From contig NZ_CP080545.1 of assembly GCF_019550795.1 (NCBI RefSeq), positions 5,375,501 through 5,439,500 on the forward strand: a DNA stretch of 64,000 nucleotides, read 5' to 3'. A model generated the notes under the pieces. It was not told where the DNA came from, did not search any database, and was given only the letters and a program-made list of their open reading frames with translations. Position numbers and translations under genes: made by a program. Each line of letters starts with the position of its first letter. Positions within the stretch are counted from its first letter, which is position 1. Origin of the DNA: Paenibacillus sp. sptzw28. GTDB taxonomy: Bacteria > Bacillota > Bacilli > Paenibacillales > Paenibacillaceae. This document shows, one piece after another, positions 36,015 through 45,476 of this stretch.

Positions 36015-38012
36015 CTATTCAAAAGTAAAATATCCTTCGGTCACCTTTGTTGCGTTTTCTTCATCGTCATATTGCAAAATGTATGATTTCTGTACAAACG
36101 GTTCAATTTCTTCAACGAAATCCTTGGTTATTTCTGTATCAGTCGTTAGTATGATGACCTGGTCACTTAAGTTTGTAAAGAACCGATTCACTAAATTAGC
36201 TCTGTGAATGCTATCCAATCGGGCCAGAGGCGTATCAATTACAAACGGGAAGTTTGTACCTGAAACTTTCGTTAGCGCCCAAATCATCGAAAGTGCAATA
36301 AGTTGTTTCTCGCCTTCCGATCGAGACGTCAAATCGACTTGACGGTCGAATTCATCGTAAATTTTAAGAGTAAATTCATTTGAGTCAAATTCGACTCGGT
36401 GCAAATCTTTTTTTCTAAACAACTTTAACAAAATTGTCTCGATTTCTTCTTTTAGTTGCTTAGCTTTTAACACCGTTACCCGATCGATGAATTCTTTTGT
36501 TGCACCAATGAGGCGTGTCATAATCTCCATTTTCTGCTCAACTGGTCCCATTTCACTCTTAGCCTGCCGTTTTCTTGTCATATCGTTCAAAAGTTGATGA
36601 TGACGATCCTGGAGCTTTCGGATTGATTCGCTTCTTGCCTTTCTAGCGACATAAAGAGCTCCGAGTTCTTCAGATATCTTTGCTAGCTTTTCATCTTCTT
36701 CTTTTGTATCAATTACATCTGGTGCATCATTTAATTGGTCAAGTAGTTTTTGGAGCTCAGCTTGAATTTTTATACGTTTGCTTATCAAACCTTTTACATC
36801 TACATTACTCGTCAGGTTCCAATTTAATATGGTCTGCAACTCATTTTGGGATAAATCATTTGCGTGTAACACATTTAATGGCTCAATTTTCACTTCCTGA
36901 ACTTGATTAATTTTCGCCCAAACTTCCTTACCTTTTTCTTTTATCTGCTCTTTTTGTTGGTCATTTAGCGGGGGGGCGATTGTTACCGATAGTACCTGAC
37001 TTATAAACCTGTCATATGGAGCAAACATTGCGGTACTTTTGCTCATACTCGAAATATAGTTCTGTTCTTTTTTTATTCGTTGCTGGAGCTTTCGTACAAC
37101 TGGTGACGCGATTAAGTTGGGGAGCGAGTTCCGTCCGAAGCGTTCCAAAGTAGTAAAAATTAGTTTAAGCTCATTTTCCAATTCACCTATTTTGCGATTA
37201 ACTTGACTCTTTGTTTCACTACTGTTAGCGAGTTTAAGTCTTCTTCTTTGGTTCAAATACACTTTATCTTCATTCAAGTATTCAATCTTTTTTTCATCTG
37301 GTTTTTCTTCTGATTTTAACAACTCTAATTCCGTCGCACAATTTTGCAATTCACTCGAGAGCTTTTGAATCTCTTCATCTTTAACGGTTTTGGAGAGTGC
37401 CATTTCATCCTTATAACGTATGCTGGACAAATCATCGAAAAGTTGATTGTAAAGCTCCAAAGAAACGATTTTTTGAATGGCTTTAATAGTTTCTTTGGTA
37501 TCCTGCTCTCCAACTAGGTCCCTTATTTTTTCAGCGTCAAAAATAAAAAACGGAGCCACATCGATTGGAATCCGTTGATCGATGAACTCATTAAATTCCT
37601 CATCCGCAGCCGTTACTTCCCTAAGTTCTTCTCCTGAAACTACATATATTTTTCTAGTTTCATTGATATCATGTTTATTGTCTTCTAAGAAAGTAATTTC
37701 GATGAGATATGTTCCGACGCGGTCTGTAAATGAGAGTTGGATCTTACTTTCCCTTCCGCCTTCTCTATAATACCGTCTGTTTATCGATTCATTTTTAATA
37801 ATTTCATACTCTTCTTTACTGAATTTTCGTCTCCCATAAAAACAAATAAAAAAAGCATTAATTAGTGAGGTTTTACCTGCACCATTTAAGCCGCCAACAA
37901 GAGTAATATTTTGTTTATAAGCAATAAAACCTTCTTGTTTCTTATGTAAATCTAATTTCTGAACTCCGTAGTAAGGTCGATAATTTTCAAAGGAAATATA
38001 ATTAAAAATCAT
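36015..38012 (-). CDS. DndD-like SMC/Rad50-type ATPase (second copy)
   Basis: A 665-residue ATPase. Walker A is GGLNGAGKTSLINAFF near residues 40-55. A long helical middle (about 185-500) rich in Glu, Lys and Leu is probably coiled coil. The C-terminal lobe has the signature TSRSEGEKQLIALSMIWAL and Walker B FVIDTPLARLD, and ends with an LTTDTEI-type segment. The order and the short loops match DndD, and the same motifs appear in the DndD at 45845-47836. It starts inside the stop of the 69-residue gene (ATGA). DndD supplies ATPase or nicking activity in phosphorothioation; a second copy without a full DndC is unusual. Confidence 0.85.
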   Translation of the reverse strand: MIFNYISFENYRPYYGVQKLDLHKKQEGFIAYKQNITLVGGLNGAGKTSLINAFFICFYGRRKFSKEEYEIIKNESINRRYYREGGRESKIQLSFTDRVGTYLIEITFLEDNKHDINETRKIYVVSGEELREVTAADEEFNEFIDQRIPIDVAPFFIFDAEKIRDLVGEQDTKETIKAIQKIVSLELYNQLFDDLSSIRYKDEMALSKTVKDEEIQKLSSELQNCATELELLKSEEKPDEKKIEYLNEDKVYLNQRRRLKLANSSETKSQVNRKIGELENELKLIFTTLERFGRNSLPNLIASPVVRKLQQRIKKEQNYISSMSKSTAMFAPYDRFISQVLSVTIAPPLNDQQKEQIKEKGKEVWAKINQVQEVKIEPLNVLHANDLSQNELQTILNWNLTSNVDVKGLISKRIKIQAELQKLLDQLNDAPDVIDTKEEDEKLAKISEELGALYVARKARSESIRKLQDRHHQLLNDMTRKRQAKSEMGPVEQKMEIMTRLIGATKEFIDRVTVLKAKQLKEEIETILLKLFRKKDLHRVEFDSNEFTLKIYDEFDRQVDLTSRSEGEKQLIALSMIWALTKVSGTNFPFVIDTPLARLDSIHRANLVNRFFTNLSDQVIILTTDTEITKDFVEEIEPFVQKSYILQYDDEENATKVTEGYFTFE

Positions 38013-38218
38013 ATGATGTTACGCCTCTCTTCCTCTTGCTCCACCCAATCCATTACTAAATCGGAAATCCGATCAAACAAACCTCTTCTTTTAGACATAT
38101 TTTTATCCGCATATTCCTTTTCGATTCGAAACAGCTCTTTTAAATATTGAGGCTCAACATTATATTTTCTACATATTTCTTCTAAGAGTTCATCTTCTTC
38201 GTTAATCAACGATGACAT
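38009..38218 (-). CDS. Stand-alone DndC C-terminal-tail protein
   Basis: A 69-residue acidic protein. Residues 10-58 align with the last 50 residues of the DndC encoded at 47833-49221: L-E-x-x-C-x-x-x-N-V, then L-K-x-L-x-x-x-E-K-x-Y, RRGL and a final D-W are shared. The PP-loop sulfurtransferase and Fe-S cysteine domains of DndC are absent, so it cannot transfer sulfur. It is coupled by ATGA overlap to the DndD-like gene, so it probably serves as a docking module for that ATPase. It is divergent from the AddB-like gene. Confidence 0.7.
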   Translation of the reverse strand: MSSLINEEDELLEEICRKYNVEPQYLKELFRIEKEYADKNMSKRRGLFDRISDLVMDWVEQEEERRNII

Positions 38219-38254
38219 TTGCTATGCCCCCTAGGCTAAACCAATAAATATACA

Positions 38255-38283
38255 TGGTTATGGTTATTTCTGTATAGTATAAT
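38255..38283 (+). promoter_or_regulatory. Possible promoter of AddB-like/UvrD pair
   Basis: TATAAT at 38278-38283 with a weak -35 (TGGTTA) 17 bases upstream, placed 45 bases before the TTG start. It lies in the 109-base region between the divergent module and the nuclease-helicase pair. Confidence 0.4.
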
Positions 38284-38327
38284 TTGATTATAGTAAATTG
38301 GAACCAACTTTACTAGGAGGAAATTCC

Positions 38328-41243
38328 TTGAACATACTTTGTTCTCCAAATACTGAAGATATTGAATCATATTTACAAAAACGCTTAGTTATAAGACAAA
38401 AAGCAACCCAACTACATATAGTTCCGACGTTAATTTTGTACCGGAGGAGACTGAAATTTTATATTTCTAAATATAAAAATCAGTTTCAGAATAAGCTTCG
38501 TGACGAAGGCTTTAAAACAGAACAAGAAATAAGAGAAAAACATGTTGCATTGTTTGAAATGGACCAGTGGATTAAAGAGTTGGTTTATGCGAACGCAAGT
38601 ACCACTTTGTCTAAATCAGAATCAATTGTTATATTGGAACGAATTATGAAGCAGAACGAAGAAACTAACCATTTGAGTTGGCTTTCTGTTTCCAATGAAT
38701 TATCGAATACATTTACTGAGTTAAGTCTTACTGGATTGAACATTTCGACCTTGAGAACGTTCGATGACGCTAAAAAATGGCAGCAAAGCTTAAATATATA
38801 TGAATCGTATTTAAACGAACTTCATGAAAAACAACTATTAGACTATGGATTAGCGGCTAACCAGAGGTTAAATGAATTTGATGCCTTAGAATTTGATGAA
38901 TTGATTTTGGACGGTGCTTTCTTACCATTAAACGCAAAACATCAGCGTCTTATTGATATATTTGTTTCACAGAAGAAAGAAGTAACCATCTTGCTGCCAT
39001 ATGACTTGCAAACGCCTGATCAGCCCGCGACTGAAGCGATTGTCAATGTTTACGAAAACATCTTACCCAAGTCTAAATGGGAGTCTGTACAACAGTCGAA
39101 ATCAAACTCATTCTTTATCGACCGGTTGCCGAAAAATATATTCCGAGATGTACTATACACCAACCTCGATAATTCATTTGCTCTGATGCGTTTTCCAACC
39201 CTAGAAGAAGAACTTTCTTATATATTGCGGCAAATTTATGTTCTTGTTAAATACAAGGAAGTGAGTCCAAAACAAGTAGTTATTATTACTCCAAACGCAA
39301 TGGAGCTACGACCACTCATTAGAGAGATATCTGAGCAGAATGATTTGAAAGTTCGACTCCCACGCAGACCGTTTATGCATTTGGCTCAGGGGAAGGCAAT
39401 AAAATATCTTTACGACATTCAAACAGATATAAGGAAACTATCCGAAACGTATTTAAATATTTCCATGTTCAAGATTTTTCTTGGTGGTTCACTTTTAAAA
39501 TGCGAAACCGCTCTTTCAGAGCAGTTTGAAAAACTTGAAAGCTTTTTCGCTGACTGTACATCAATTGAAGAATGGACAGCAGGCTTTCAATCACTACTGA
39601 ATACTAAGGAACAGATGGATGCGGAAAAATACCCACATCATCCTGTAAACACTGTGAGCAAAGAACAACTTGAAGAGATAGACGCCATCGTAAAGCAAAT
39701 TGAATCTGCAAGTAAATATTTGTCAAGTATCTCCCCGCGAACGGTTAAAGACCACGTTGAAGCATTGATATCATTCATTCGCTCTGACGCTCGATTTGTT
39801 GCGTTAGAGGAATCAATTTGGAATCGACTAAGCAAAATAACCGAATCCCTTGGTACCCAAGAACGAATCGAAATTAATGCTTTTGAGTTCGGCGAGAGAA
39901 TCTCGGCTTTATTTGCCGAGCAAGAGGAGTTTGAAGACGGAGATAAAGCAAACGTCGAAAATGACGAAGACGACATTTACTTAAACCGCGAAATATTAGT
40001 TACGGGTCCAAACAACGTTGAATTCCAGCGTTATGATTACGTATTTGTTTGCAGATTTACTCAAGATATGTACCCTGAACCGAAGATATTCGATTGGCTG
40101 ATAACTAAGGAAATTGAACAAAAAATCCTCAAGCAAACAACTTATTTTAAACCGGATACAACTAAACAGCTTGAAAGATTTTACTTAAATCGGTCACTGT
40201 ACCATATATACCTGATGTTCTGTGCAGCAAAAACCCAGATCACGGTTTCTTATTCTCAGATCGATAATGGGATTACGTTGACACCGGCACATTACTTACA
40301 TGACGTCGCAAAAGTATTCGGACTTGAAGAAGGAAATAAGCTTGAAAATAAAAAAGCGCCAAACTTAGAAGATTTGCTGATACAATCTCGAGTATTAAAA
40401 TGCCCGAGTAGCATTAAACCATTGAAGGAAGATGATGTCTTTAATAGAGCAGAAATAAGAAAGGAATTATTTGATCGCCACTTTACTGTAGAAGAACTAA
40501 CCGTTTATAAATATTGCCCCCGGCGATTTTATTATCAAAAGAAATATCAAAGCGAAAACGTGTACACGCAGCTCTTTCACATTCAATCCTATGCATCGTC
40601 TTGTCTTTATGAAAAATCTGTTGAACTGTTAGCCACAAGCGAACCTGATGCTATTCCTGAGTCAATTGATGTAAAACGACAGTACAACCGACTGTTAAAC
40701 AAAGTGAAGAGCTATCGCGCAGACGCCGAAGAATATGTTCGTCCACTCTTTCCGTTAAGCAACCGTATTTGGCACAACATAACATCCCAGACTGACTTCT
40801 TTTTATCAACGCTGATTCACTGGGTTTTCGACAATCCTTACGTTCGGGAATATCGGAAAGCTGGAAACAATCATATTACAATTCAGTTTTTCCTCACTGA
40901 CAAACAGAAGCAAATTAGGCTAGATGGATTCACATTCACAGCTACTAAAGAACTGGAAGTTCAGTACAACCACAGTGAAATTCATCGCTATTCGATTTCA
41001 AACCGTAAAGATATTCTTGCTTTTTCATCCAATGATCATGATGAGAAAGAACAAATGAAGGAAATTAAAGAATGGTATGATCGTTTCAAACGGAGCTTTT
41101 ATAACGATTCTGCAACAGCAACCAGTACGTTAACTGAGGTCATTTCGAACATTCAATCCGGTAAATTTGATAAGAACGCCGGAGGTCATTGCAAGTATTG
41201 CACCTTTAATAAGTTTTGTCATGAACGTGAGGTCGACCAATGA
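38328..41243 (+). CDS. AddB-like PD-(D/E)XK nuclease / inactive-helicase subunit
   Basis: A 971-residue protein starting at TTG 38328 with AGGAGG at correct spacing. Its layout recalls AddB: helicase-like N-terminal half without an obvious Walker A, FVCRFTQDMYPEP in the middle, and a C-terminal nuclease domain framed by a four-cysteine Fe-S cluster (one Cys in KYCPRRFYYQKKYQ, three in HCKYCTFNKFCHE). The nuclease core shows RLDGF and then LEVQY, so the usual Glu-x-Lys may be Glu-x-Gln; the active site is therefore uncertain. The stop overlaps the UvrD gene start (ATGA), so the two form an AddAB/RecBCD-like pair. Confidence 0.75.
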   Translation: MNILCSPNTEDIESYLQKRLVIRQKATQLHIVPTLILYRRRLKFYISKYKNQFQNKLRDEGFKTEQEIREKHVALFEMDQWIKELVYANASTTLSKSESIVILERIMKQNEETNHLSWLSVSNELSNTFTELSLTGLNISTLRTFDDAKKWQQSLNIYESYLNELHEKQLLDYGLAANQRLNEFDALEFDELILDGAFLPLNAKHQRLIDIFVSQKKEVTILLPYDLQTPDQPATEAIVNVYENILPKSKWESVQQSKSNSFFIDRLPKNIFRDVLYTNLDNSFALMRFPTLEEELSYILRQIYVLVKYKEVSPKQVVIITPNAMELRPLIREISEQNDLKVRLPRRPFMHLAQGKAIKYLYDIQTDIRKLSETYLNISMFKIFLGGSLLKCETALSEQFEKLESFFADCTSIEEWTAGFQSLLNTKEQMDAEKYPHHPVNTVSKEQLEEIDAIVKQIESASKYLSSISPRTVKDHVEALISFIRSDARFVALEESIWNRLSKITESLGTQERIEINAFEFGERISALFAEQEEFEDGDKANVENDEDDIYLNREILVTGPNNVEFQRYDYVFVCRFTQDMYPEPKIFDWLITKEIEQKILKQTTYFKPDTTKQLERFYLNRSLYHIYLMFCAAKTQITVSYSQIDNGITLTPAHYLHDVAKVFGLEEGNKLENKKAPNLEDLLIQSRVLKCPSSIKPLKEDDVFNRAEIRKELFDRHFTVEELTVYKYCPRRFYYQKKYQSENVYTQLFHIQSYASSCLYEKSVELLATSEPDAIPESIDVKRQYNRLLNKVKSYRADAEEYVRPLFPLSNRIWHNITSQTDFFLSTLIHWVFDNPYVREYRKAGNNHITIQFFLTDKQKQIRLDGFTFTATKELEVQYNHSEIHRYSISNRKDILAFSSNDHDEKEQMKEIKEWYDRFKRSFYNDSATATSTLTEVISNIQSGKFDKNAGGHCKYCTFNKFCHEREVDQ

Positions 41244-43306
41244 TTACATCCGAACAAAAGAAAGCAATTGAATCAAATGCCACCCTCATATTAGTCAAAG
41301 CCGGCGCCGGTACTGGTAAGACAGAAGTCCTTAGCCGAAGGATTCTCCGGTTGCTTGATGATGATCAAAATTTGAGTATTAAAGACATGGTGATTATTAC
41401 TTTTACGAATAAAGCAACGGAAAACTTGCTATCACGCTTGAAGTTGTATTTGTACCATCAATGGAAAAGTACGACTAATACACAGAAACGACAACGTTAT
41501 CGTTACGAACTTGAAAACTTGAACTCGTGTCAGATCTCTACAATCCATAAATTCTGTAAAGCCATTCTGGACGTAGCAGGTCCGATTCATTTTCCTGATT
41601 TTGAATATTCACCGAATTTCAAGGTTTCGGAAGCTGCTATGATTCAGGCGGTTGAACGGACATTCGAAAGTTGGTTAACACAAAAAAAACGAGATCAGAA
41701 GGAAGTATTTCATGAGAAGTACATGCCTTTTCATCAGCTACGTAAAACAGTAATCGACTCTTATACCATGATCCGATCGCAAGGGCTCTCACTCGAAAAA
41801 GTGCTCAAAACAACTAAAGACAGCCTTACGATAGAAACCGGCAATCCACGACATATTAAGCAAGAAATTGTCGAGATATTGGAACAGTTGCATCGAAATC
41901 ACCAGCGATTCCGTTTACAATCACTCGATCCGGATAATCTGCTCGAATACTGTTTTAAGCTCTTATCTAGAGAGCCTGATATCGTCAAGAGCATTAAAAG
42001 CAATTATAAATACTTATTTGTGGATGAATTCCAGGACACCTCAATGTATCAAACCGGTATTATAAGGAAGCTGTGTGACGGAACACCGGAAAGTCCTAAT
42101 TTATTTGTAGTCGGTGACAGCAAACAATCGATTTATCAGTTTAGAGGAGCAGATTTATCAGCTTATGAGTCCGTCGAAAAGTGGATAGTAAATTATGGTG
42201 AAGTGTTGACTCTCTCGACGAATTTTCGATCGACTGGCGAACTTGTTATTTTGGTCAATTCATTATTTAAACGTATCAAAGAAAGCTATCCAGAAATTCA
42301 ATTTAAGCCCGAGCCGCTTCGGTCAAATCAAATCTCTAAAGAACCGGTTACGTTAACTGATGCTTACCAGTGGACATATGCAAAAAAAGACGAATCCCAA
42401 CCGAAACTCGTTGCCGAATATATTCGTTCTGAAATCGATCGCGGCGCTTCGCCAAATGAATTCGCAATTCTCTTTAGAAAGAACTATCCAATGATCGAAT
42501 TTGCGGATGAATTAGCTAAACTGAACATCCCTTTTCAACTCATTGGAGCTGGGAACTTCTTTAATCAGCGTGAGATTATTGATACCTACAAGCTAGTTAA
42601 CTTTATTCTGTTTCCAGATAGTAAAATAAACATCGAAGAAGCACTTGAAACTATTTATTTTTCGAATGACCGTAGTAGGGTATATGACTTTGTAGTAAAG
42701 ATTCAATCTCAAGTTGCAGAACGAACACCTGCGCAACTTCTGGAGTCAATATACCAAATCACAAGTATTAGAGAACGGCTCATTACAAGCAAGCCTCAAG
42801 CAGTTGCTAATCTTAACAAGTTAAAGGAGTTAGCTAGAAATTTTAATATAAAAGAAACTATTCAACTTCATGAATTTCAAGACTGGCTTCATGCAATGAT
42901 TGCTAGCCATAAAGAAGAACAACAGTCTGATATTCCAACCGGAGAAGATGCTAACTCGGTGACCCTTATTACCATTCATAAGGCAAAAGGATTGGAATAT
43001 CCCATCGTTATTCTTCCCAGCTTGGAAGAAACGCTGAGCAAATCAGTCCTACAACCGGCTGTTGTCTATAACAAAGCTACAGGCTTAGAGTATTGTTACA
43101 CACCTTATTATGGCGAAAAATCTGTGCGTGTTCCAAGCCCAAACTATGAAACAACCGTGGAGAGTTATAAGCAGGATCTTTATTCCGAAGAACTTCGTGT
43201 GTTGTATGTCGCCTTGACTCGTGCAGAAAAAAAATTAGTGTTCGTTGGAAGCGAACACTGTCCAAAAAGCGCCATTTGTTTTCAAAACTGGCTGAAGTTA
43301 ATTTGA
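41240..43306 (+). CDS. UvrD/AddA-like superfamily 1 helicase
   Basis: A 688-residue helicase with every SF1A motif: Walker A KAGAGTGKTEV, motif Ia ITFTNKATENL, motif II FVDEFQDTS, motif III GDSKQSIYQFRGAD, motif IV LSTNFRST, motif V ITIHKAKGLEYPIV and motif VI VLYVALTRAEKKL. It lacks the C-terminal nuclease domain of AddA, which is about 1,200 residues, so nuclease activity would come from the AddB-like partner. It probably unwinds DNA for that partner. Its end overlaps the end of the convergent NERD gene by about 25 bases. Confidence 0.9.
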   Translation: MITSEQKKAIESNATLILVKAGAGTGKTEVLSRRILRLLDDDQNLSIKDMVIITFTNKATENLLSRLKLYLYHQWKSTTNTQKRQRYRYELENLNSCQISTIHKFCKAILDVAGPIHFPDFEYSPNFKVSEAAMIQAVERTFESWLTQKKRDQKEVFHEKYMPFHQLRKTVIDSYTMIRSQGLSLEKVLKTTKDSLTIETGNPRHIKQEIVEILEQLHRNHQRFRLQSLDPDNLLEYCFKLLSREPDIVKSIKSNYKYLFVDEFQDTSMYQTGIIRKLCDGTPESPNLFVVGDSKQSIYQFRGADLSAYESVEKWIVNYGEVLTLSTNFRSTGELVILVNSLFKRIKESYPEIQFKPEPLRSNQISKEPVTLTDAYQWTYAKKDESQPKLVAEYIRSEIDRGASPNEFAILFRKNYPMIEFADELAKLNIPFQLIGAGNFFNQREIIDTYKLVNFILFPDSKINIEEALETIYFSNDRSRVYDFVVKIQSQVAERTPAQLLESIYQITSIRERLITSKPQAVANLNKLKELARNFNIKETIQLHEFQDWLHAMIASHKEEQQSDIPTGEDANSVTLITIHKAKGLEYPIVILPSLEETLSKSVLQPAVVYNKATGLEYCYTPYYGEKSVRVPSPNYETTVESYKQDLYSEELRVLYVALTRAEKKLVFVGSEHCPKSAICFQNWLKLI

Positions 43307-44298
43307 CTGTGACTTGTATAATAGATTGAACCCACTGAAGCTTTCTTAGACAACATCTCTAGGAAAGCTTCTTTTTCATCAGTCATGATTATACCGTAAC
43401 AGTCGATAATAAACGCAATGTCCCAAAGTCCACCGTGATCGTTTTTCGCTAACGAGATGAGCTCTACGTACCCGCCGCGGCATAACATATCAATACCCAT
43501 ATCCTTCAAAATAAGCCTTACCTCTTCTGACAAGGTTCTTTTTCTAATTACTCGATCAATGTCGAAGATAATCGCGACTTTCTCGATAGACATGACTTTT
43601 TGCAAGTGTCTGATTTCGGTACAGATATACAATATTTCATCCACTAAACTCGAGAACTTCATGACAGATTTATTGCTGAAATAAGATTGATTGTTTATTT
43701 CAATCGTGACCTCAGGATACAAAATATGTTTTACTTCGTTGGTGGCTTCCACAGACAATGGCTGAATTGAAAAATGTTTATTCAACACCTCAATTACACG
43801 ATACTCCAGATGATCATCGTGTACATCAAGAGAAAGAATAAACTTGTCAGGGATAACCGAAGTAATTTTCAGTGCTTCCAATCTTTCTAGCGGCAGATTA
43901 GTAAAGTAGCACATATATCCAACAGGAAAAAGTAAACGTCCTTTGTAATTGCCCTCTTGTTGCATTAATATTGGCGACTTCGCAAGCACACTCAAGAGCT
44001 TGTAGCTGTAGTCCGCTGCTTGCTTCAATGGAGAATTAACACGTTTTTCCCCGTCTTCCGTTTCTATAGTCCAAGCGTCGACCGAAACGTGTTTAATCGT
44101 CTTTTCATTCCAGTCTTTTACCTCTACAATCAAGGCACCATGATATGGAGAAAACAGTACGATATCGGGCTTTACGCCATCAATAATTGGCTCGTAAAAT
44201 ATGTGCCAGATATCAGAAAGCTGTATTTTCAAGTTATCGATAAGTGCTTTTTCACCGCTGGTCCTGGTCTGTGGATGATCTGGAAACGAGATCGCCAT
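43282..44298 (-). CDS. NERD-domain nuclease at the end of the dnd operon
   Basis: A 338-residue protein. The N-terminal restriction-endonuclease-like core shows GEKALIDNLK, DGVKPDIVLFSP (Asp) and ALIVEVKDWNE (Glu-x-Lys), so the catalytic residues look intact. The C-terminal half (about 190-338) is a separate alpha/beta region with DIDRVIRKRTLSEEVRLILK that I do not recognise. It follows dndA by 47 bases on the same strand, so it is probably the sixth gene of the dnd operon. A role in restriction or in processing DNA ends is plausible. Confidence 0.75.
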   Translation of the reverse strand: MAISFPDHPQTRTSGEKALIDNLKIQLSDIWHIFYEPIIDGVKPDIVLFSPYHGALIVEVKDWNEKTIKHVSVDAWTIETEDGEKRVNSPLKQAADYSYKLLSVLAKSPILMQQEGNYKGRLLFPVGYMCYFTNLPLERLEALKITSVIPDKFILSLDVHDDHLEYRVIEVLNKHFSIQPLSVEATNEVKHILYPEVTIEINNQSYFSNKSVMKFSSLVDEILYICTEIRHLQKVMSIEKVAIIFDIDRVIRKRTLSEEVRLILKDMGIDMLCRGGYVELISLAKNDHGGLWDIAFIIDCYGIIMTDEKEAFLEMLSKKASVGSIYYTSHSQINFSQF

Positions 44299-44345
44299 GA
44301 ATTAGTTCAACTCTTTTCAACAATGATATTGCTTTGATAGCCGCG

Positions 44346-45476
44346 TTATTCGCCTGCAAGCATTGAACAAAAAGCATTGATTTCTTCAATCGTATTGTAT
44401 TTTGAGAGCGATATACGAACGGATGAACGTATTTGTCCAAGGCTTAACCCGATGTTTTCAAGCACATGCGATGGTTTTGTTGAGCTGCAAGCCGATCCAG
44501 TTGAAAGTGCCACTCTTGTGGCGAGTTCCTTAATAAGAAATTCATTGTCGACACCATCAAATCGAACGTTAACGATACCCGGAATTTTATTCTGCTCATC
44601 GCTATTCAAAGACAATATTTGCGAGAACTTTTCCCTAAGGTTATTAAGTAAATGTTGCTCTAATTGGCACAGCACTTTTTGATTTTCTTCGATATCGCGA
44701 AGTGCTATCTCAGCAGCTTTACCGAATCCAACAATATTGTGCATACTGAGCGTACCACTTCGATAATCAAACTCTTGACCACCGCCATGAAGAAGCGGGG
44801 TTATTTTCGTCTTTATCCCTAGATCATCTTTTTTTAGGATTGATGCTCCAATACCTTTGGGTCCGTGCAATTTGTGTGCAGAACAAGACATAAAACGTAC
44901 GTTTTGAATGAAGGGACGAATATCTATTTTCCCTAATACCTGTGTAGCATCGCTATGGAAAAATACATCTTTGTTTCTACATAAGTCTGAAATTTTTTCA
45001 ACATCGTTAAGAGAGCCTAATTCATTGTTACCTAAAATAATACTGACTAACAATGGTTTCTTCACATCGATTGTCGCCTTGAGGTCGTCAAATATAACCC
45101 TTCCATACCGATCTACTTCTATAAACGTTACACATTTCCCTTTTGTTTGTAGAAACTTTGCTGTTTCTAAAACAGAAGAATGTTCAGTTTTGGAAACGAC
45201 CAGGTAATTGCCCTGGTCGTCGTAAACATCCATTATTCCTTTTAAAATCATATTGTTGCTTTCTGTTGAGCCGCTTGTGAAGATAACCTCCTCCGGCTTA
45301 CAACCGATTAATTGCGCCACATGAAAACGTGCTTCATCTGCTGCCTTTTTTGCATTTTCAGCAAGCGTATAATGCTTACTTGAAGGGTTACCATATTCTT
45401 CGTACAAGAACGGCAGCATAGCTTCTACAACCTCTGGATGGATTTTCGTTGTAGCACTATTGTCCAAATAGATCAT
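44346..45476 (-). CDS. dndA: Cysteine desulfurase DndA (IscS/NifS type)
   Basis: A 376-residue PLP enzyme. The N-terminus MIYLDNSATTK, the cofactor lysine K202 in SAHKLHGPKG, the HSDATQVLGK loop and the persulfide cysteine C330 in TGSACSS are all present. It takes sulfur from cysteine and passes it to DndC for phosphorothioate formation. Its start overlaps dndE by 20 bases, which places it inside the modification operon rather than apart from it, as in many dnd loci where dndA is divergent or replaced by iscS. Confidence 0.92.
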   Translation of the reverse strand: MIYLDNSATTKIHPEVVEAMLPFLYEEYGNPSSKHYTLAENAKKAADEARFHVAQLIGCKPEEVIFTSGSTESNNMILKGIMDVYDDQGNYLVVSKTEHSSVLETAKFLQTKGKCVTFIEVDRYGRVIFDDLKATIDVKKPLLVSIILGNNELGSLNDVEKISDLCRNKDVFFHSDATQVLGKIDIRPFIQNVRFMSCSAHKLHGPKGIGASILKKDDLGIKTKITPLLHGGGQEFDYRSGTLSMHNIVGFGKAAEIALRDIEENQKVLCQLEQHLLNNLREKFSQILSLNSDEQNKIPGIVNVRFDGVDNEFLIKELATRVALSTGSACSSTKPSHVLENIGLSLGQIRSSVRISLSKYNTIEEINAFCSMLAGE

